In this document: positions 62,240 to 64,000 of the stretch, piece by piece | Layout: the number at the start of each line of letters is the position of its first letter | Numbering within the stretch: position 1 is the first letter of the stretch | Position numbers and translations under genes: made by a program | Assembly: GCF_023746535.1 (NCBI RefSeq) | Contig: NZ_CP098747.1 | Span: 2,874,501 to 2,938,500 of the forward strand | Length of the DNA stretch: 64,000 bases | Direction of reading: 5' to 3' | Source of the DNA: Sneathiella marina | GTDB lineage: Bacteria > Pseudomonadota > Alphaproteobacteria > Sneathiellales > Sneathiellaceae | Notes under the pieces: generated by a model | Seen by the model: the letters and a program-made list of their open reading frames with translations, nothing else | Database searches by the model: none | Told to the model about the DNA's origin: nothing

Positions 62240-63031
62240 GTGAAAATATTAGTGTTTTTAATACTGCTTATAATTCCTTGGAATGTAATTTATGCGGATG
62301 AAAAGGCAGTGGGTGTCGAAATTGTTCTAGCCGTCGATGTCTCAAGCAGCGTCAGCCAAAAAGAACATGAAGCACAGATAGAAGGTATTGCAAAGGTGTT
62401 TGAAGACCCGGCAATACTCAAAATTATTGATTCTTTGCCAACCGGAAAAATAGCCGTTTCGTTGCTTTTATGGGCGGGTGAAAACCAGCAATTGATTGCT
62501 GTGCCTTGGAAGGAAATCAGGGATCAAAAAACCGCGCAAATTTTTGCTGATAATGTAAGGAACAATCAGAAGAAGCCTTGGACCGGATTATTATACACTG
62601 CACTCGGCGATGCCCTGCAGGCAGCTGGAAACTCATTTGAAAAAAATGAATTTGAAGGTGACCGAAAAGTAATTGATATATCAAGCGACGATCCAAGCAA
62701 TCGAGGGGCAGAGCCTGCCATAGTTCGAGAGATCCTCATCGCTCAGGGGATTACGATAAACGGTCTTCCGATATTAGCAGACCGCAAAGATCAGGAAACC
62801 CGCCGTGAATTGGTGGACTATTTCCGTTTTAAAGTTATTGGGGGCCCGCTTTCTTTTGTCAATCCAGCTGTTTCGTTTGAACATTATGCCGAAGCATTCT
62901 CCCAGAAATTTTCGATCGAAATTTCCGGCATTCCGTCGCCAACCAGCACATTCAGTTACGCGAAATCTTACTTGAAGCCTTCGTCTTCAGAACTAAAAGT
63001 TACGGCACAATTTGCAAAGCGGGATAATTGA
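62240..63031 (+). CDS. secreted VWA-type DUF1194 protein
   Basis: A 263-residue protein from a GTG that begins the signal peptide MKILVFLILLIIPWNVIYA. An earlier TTG at 62192 would place charged residues before the signal. It has the von Willebrand A metal site D33-x-S35-x-S37 (AVDVSSSVS). It matches the DUF1194 family in alphaproteobacteria. It is divergent from the dehydrogenase. VWA proteins MxaC and MxaL help insert metal into MxaF, so a similar role is possible but unproven. Its 3' end overlaps the next gene by 64 bases. Confidence 0.75.
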   Translation: MKILVFLILLIIPWNVIYADEKAVGVEIVLAVDVSSSVSQKEHEAQIEGIAKVFEDPAILKIIDSLPTGKIAVSLLLWAGENQQLIAVPWKEIRDQKTAQIFADNVRNNQKKPWTGLLYTALGDALQAAGNSFEKNEFEGDRKVIDISSDDPSNRGAEPAIVREILIAQGITINGLPILADRKDQETRRELVDYFRFKVIGGPLSFVNPAVSFEHYAEAFSQKFSIEISGIPSPTSTFSYAKSYLKPSSSELKVTAQFAKRDN

Positions 63032-63414
63032 ACCATGTTTCCACCTGAGACATCGTGCCATATATAGGAATTTTCCGTTGGCCCGAAATAAGTATAATTC
63101 TCAAATAAATACCTAAACATATCGAGGCACCAAATAGTCTGTCTGGGCATCAGTCGGACCGACATCAAACCATCGCGTTCATCAAAGTAAAATTCTGTAT
63201 GGAAATTAAAGCCGCCAAAATGGGCCGAAGACTTAAGTTTCGGAAGAATTTCCCAATATGCAGGGTTATTTTGTTGTATTGCATAGGTCCCGCTTTTTGA
63301 TACTTCGGTGACTTCTTGTACCGTCATTCCCCATTCTGTATCTCGCCAGCCGGCTTTTGCGATATCAGCTGCGAATATCACGACGAGAAACAAGATATAG
63401 TATATTGATCGCAT
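62968..63414 (-). CDS. small secreted hypothetical protein
   Basis: A 148-residue protein from MRSIYYILFLVVIFAADIAK, a signal peptide ending near AKA. The mature part is GWRDTEWGMTVQEVTEVSKS, then NYTYFGPTEN. The pattern GWRDTxWGM appears in many uncharacterised secreted proteins. An upstream start at 63468 would put 18 residues before the signal and is rejected. It converges with the DUF1194 gene and their coding ends overlap by 64 bases. Function unknown. Confidence 0.6.
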   Translation of the reverse strand: MRSIYYILFLVVIFAADIAKAGWRDTEWGMTVQEVTEVSKSGTYAIQQNNPAYWEILPKLKSSAHFGGFNFHTEFYFDERDGLMSVRLMPRQTIWCLDMFRYLFENYTYFGPTENSYIWHDVSGGNMVQLSRFANCAVTFSSEDEGFK

Positions 63415-63487
63415 AAAGCGCACTCGCAATCCTAAAAATATTGGTAGAGCAATATTTTGCTCTACCAATTTTGGAATTCTCGCTTTC

Positions 63488-64000
63488 CTAAGCGGTCAGA
63501 GCTTCCTTAATTGCCTCTGGTGTCATGGGCAAATGACGGATCCGAACACCAGTTGCATTGAAAATGGCATTGGCAATTGCCGGCGCCACAACCGTGACAC
63601 CAGGTTCACCGCAACCGACAGGATATTCACCCGGAGACAACACGATAACATCCATTTCCGGAACGTCTTCCATGCGCAGGACATCGTAAGTGTCGAAGTT
63701 GGTTTGCTGAATTGCCCCATCTTCCATTATCGCTTCTTCTTTCGTCGCGATTGATAAGCCCCAAAGTGCAGACCCTTCGACCTGAGCTTTTACGGCATCG
63801 GGATTGACGGCCGTACCGACGTCTATGGCAATGGTCATTTTTTTAACCTTATAACTACCATTCGATTTGTCGACATCAACCTCGACGACACAGGCCGTCC
63901 AGGTTGGCGTCGCCCGTTCTTGGGCACTGGATATAGAAAGACCCATACCACTGCCATCGGCCATTTTTTTACCCCATTCTGCCTTATCAGTCGCAGCTTT
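63488..64000 (-). CDS. molybdopterin-binding aldehyde oxidase-like subunit (partial)
   Basis: The C-terminal 170 residues of a xanthine dehydrogenase-family large subunit, cut by the right edge. The catalytic glutamate motif reads GCGEPG, and MTIAIDVGTAVNPDAVKAQV and EGSALWGLSI are conserved in IorB-like and membrane aldehyde dehydrogenases. Such enzymes oxidise aldehydes or N-heterocycles using a molybdenum cofactor. Next to a PQQ alcohol dehydrogenase, oxidation of the resulting aldehyde is a reasonable inference. Confidence 0.88.
   Translation of the reverse strand, partial: KAATDKAEWGKKMADGSGMGLSISSAQERATPTWTACVVEVDVDKSNGSYKVKKMTIAIDVGTAVNPDAVKAQVEGSALWGLSIATKEEAIMEDGAIQQTNFDTYDVLRMEDVPEMDVIVLSPGEYPVGCGEPGVTVVAPAIANAIFNATGVRIRHLPMTPEAIKEALTA

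Overview
The window is a chromosomal segment of an alphaproteobacterium, probably a marine or environmental Rhodospirillales/Sneathiella-like lineage. The evidence is the style of the ribosomal and EF-Tu proteins, the order tRNA-Tyr, tRNA-Gly, tuf, tRNA-Trp, secE, nusG, and the joined rif, str and S10 clusters. The genus assignment is inference.

Region 1 (1-24.1 kb, all minus strand) is the transcription/translation core. Read 5' to 3' from the right it holds tRNA-Tyr, tRNA-Gly, tuf copy 2, tRNA-Trp, secE-nusG, rplKAJL, rpoBC, the str operon (rpsL-rpsG-fusA-tuf copy 1), and the S10 operon from rpsJ to rplX, which is cut by the window edge. The two tuf genes appear identical at the nucleotide level. 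Promoter-like sites lie before tRNA-Tyr and rpsL. Hairpins follow tuf copy 1, tuf copy 2, rplL and rpoC.

Region 2 (24.2-25.4 kb) holds a plus-strand TrmH/RlmB-type RNA methyltransferase and an intact tRNA-Thr(UGU).

Region 3 (25.4-47.4 kb) looks like an accessory island for a surface glycan. It is bounded on the left by tRNA-Thr and on the right by a decayed copy of the tRNA-Thr 3' half (36 of 41 bases match), as expected for a tRNA-targeted insertion. A tRNA-Lys pseudogene lies just inside the left edge. The island encodes a B12-binding radical SAM enzyme, three SDR oxidoreductases, two sugar-nucleotide epimerase/dehydratase-like proteins, a sugar-phosphate isomerase (SIS) protein, a heptose kinase/nucleotidyltransferase fusion in reversed domain order, a sugar-phosphate nucleotidyltransferase, a GT2 glycosyltransferase, a large GT-C-like membrane protein, a flippase-like protein, two methyltransferases, and both an acetolactate-synthase-like TPP enzyme and a free-standing E1 alpha/beta TPP pair. 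Together they suggest synthesis and export of an unusual, possibly branched or heptose-type, sugar. No integrase or transposase was recognised.

Region 4 (47.7-64 kb) holds a thiolase followed by a compact PQQ and probable lanthanide-dependent alcohol oxidation module. It has pqqB, pqqC, pqqA, pqqD and pqqE, with pqqA unusually placed after pqqC and followed by its own hairpin. Next come a NitT/TauT-like ABC transporter, a secreted beta-propeller, a second ABC transporter of the type associated with PQQ alcohol dehydrogenases, and a XoxJ-like binding protein, cytochrome c and PQQ alcohol dehydrogenase (xoxJ-G-F order). The dehydrogenase carries the Asp-Tyr-Asp signature of lanthanide enzymes. 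A VWA-type secreted protein, a small secreted protein and the C-terminus of a molybdenum aldehyde oxidase-like subunit close the window. The likely logic is periplasmic oxidation of an alcohol to an aldehyde with electrons passing to cytochrome c, then further oxidation of the aldehyde.
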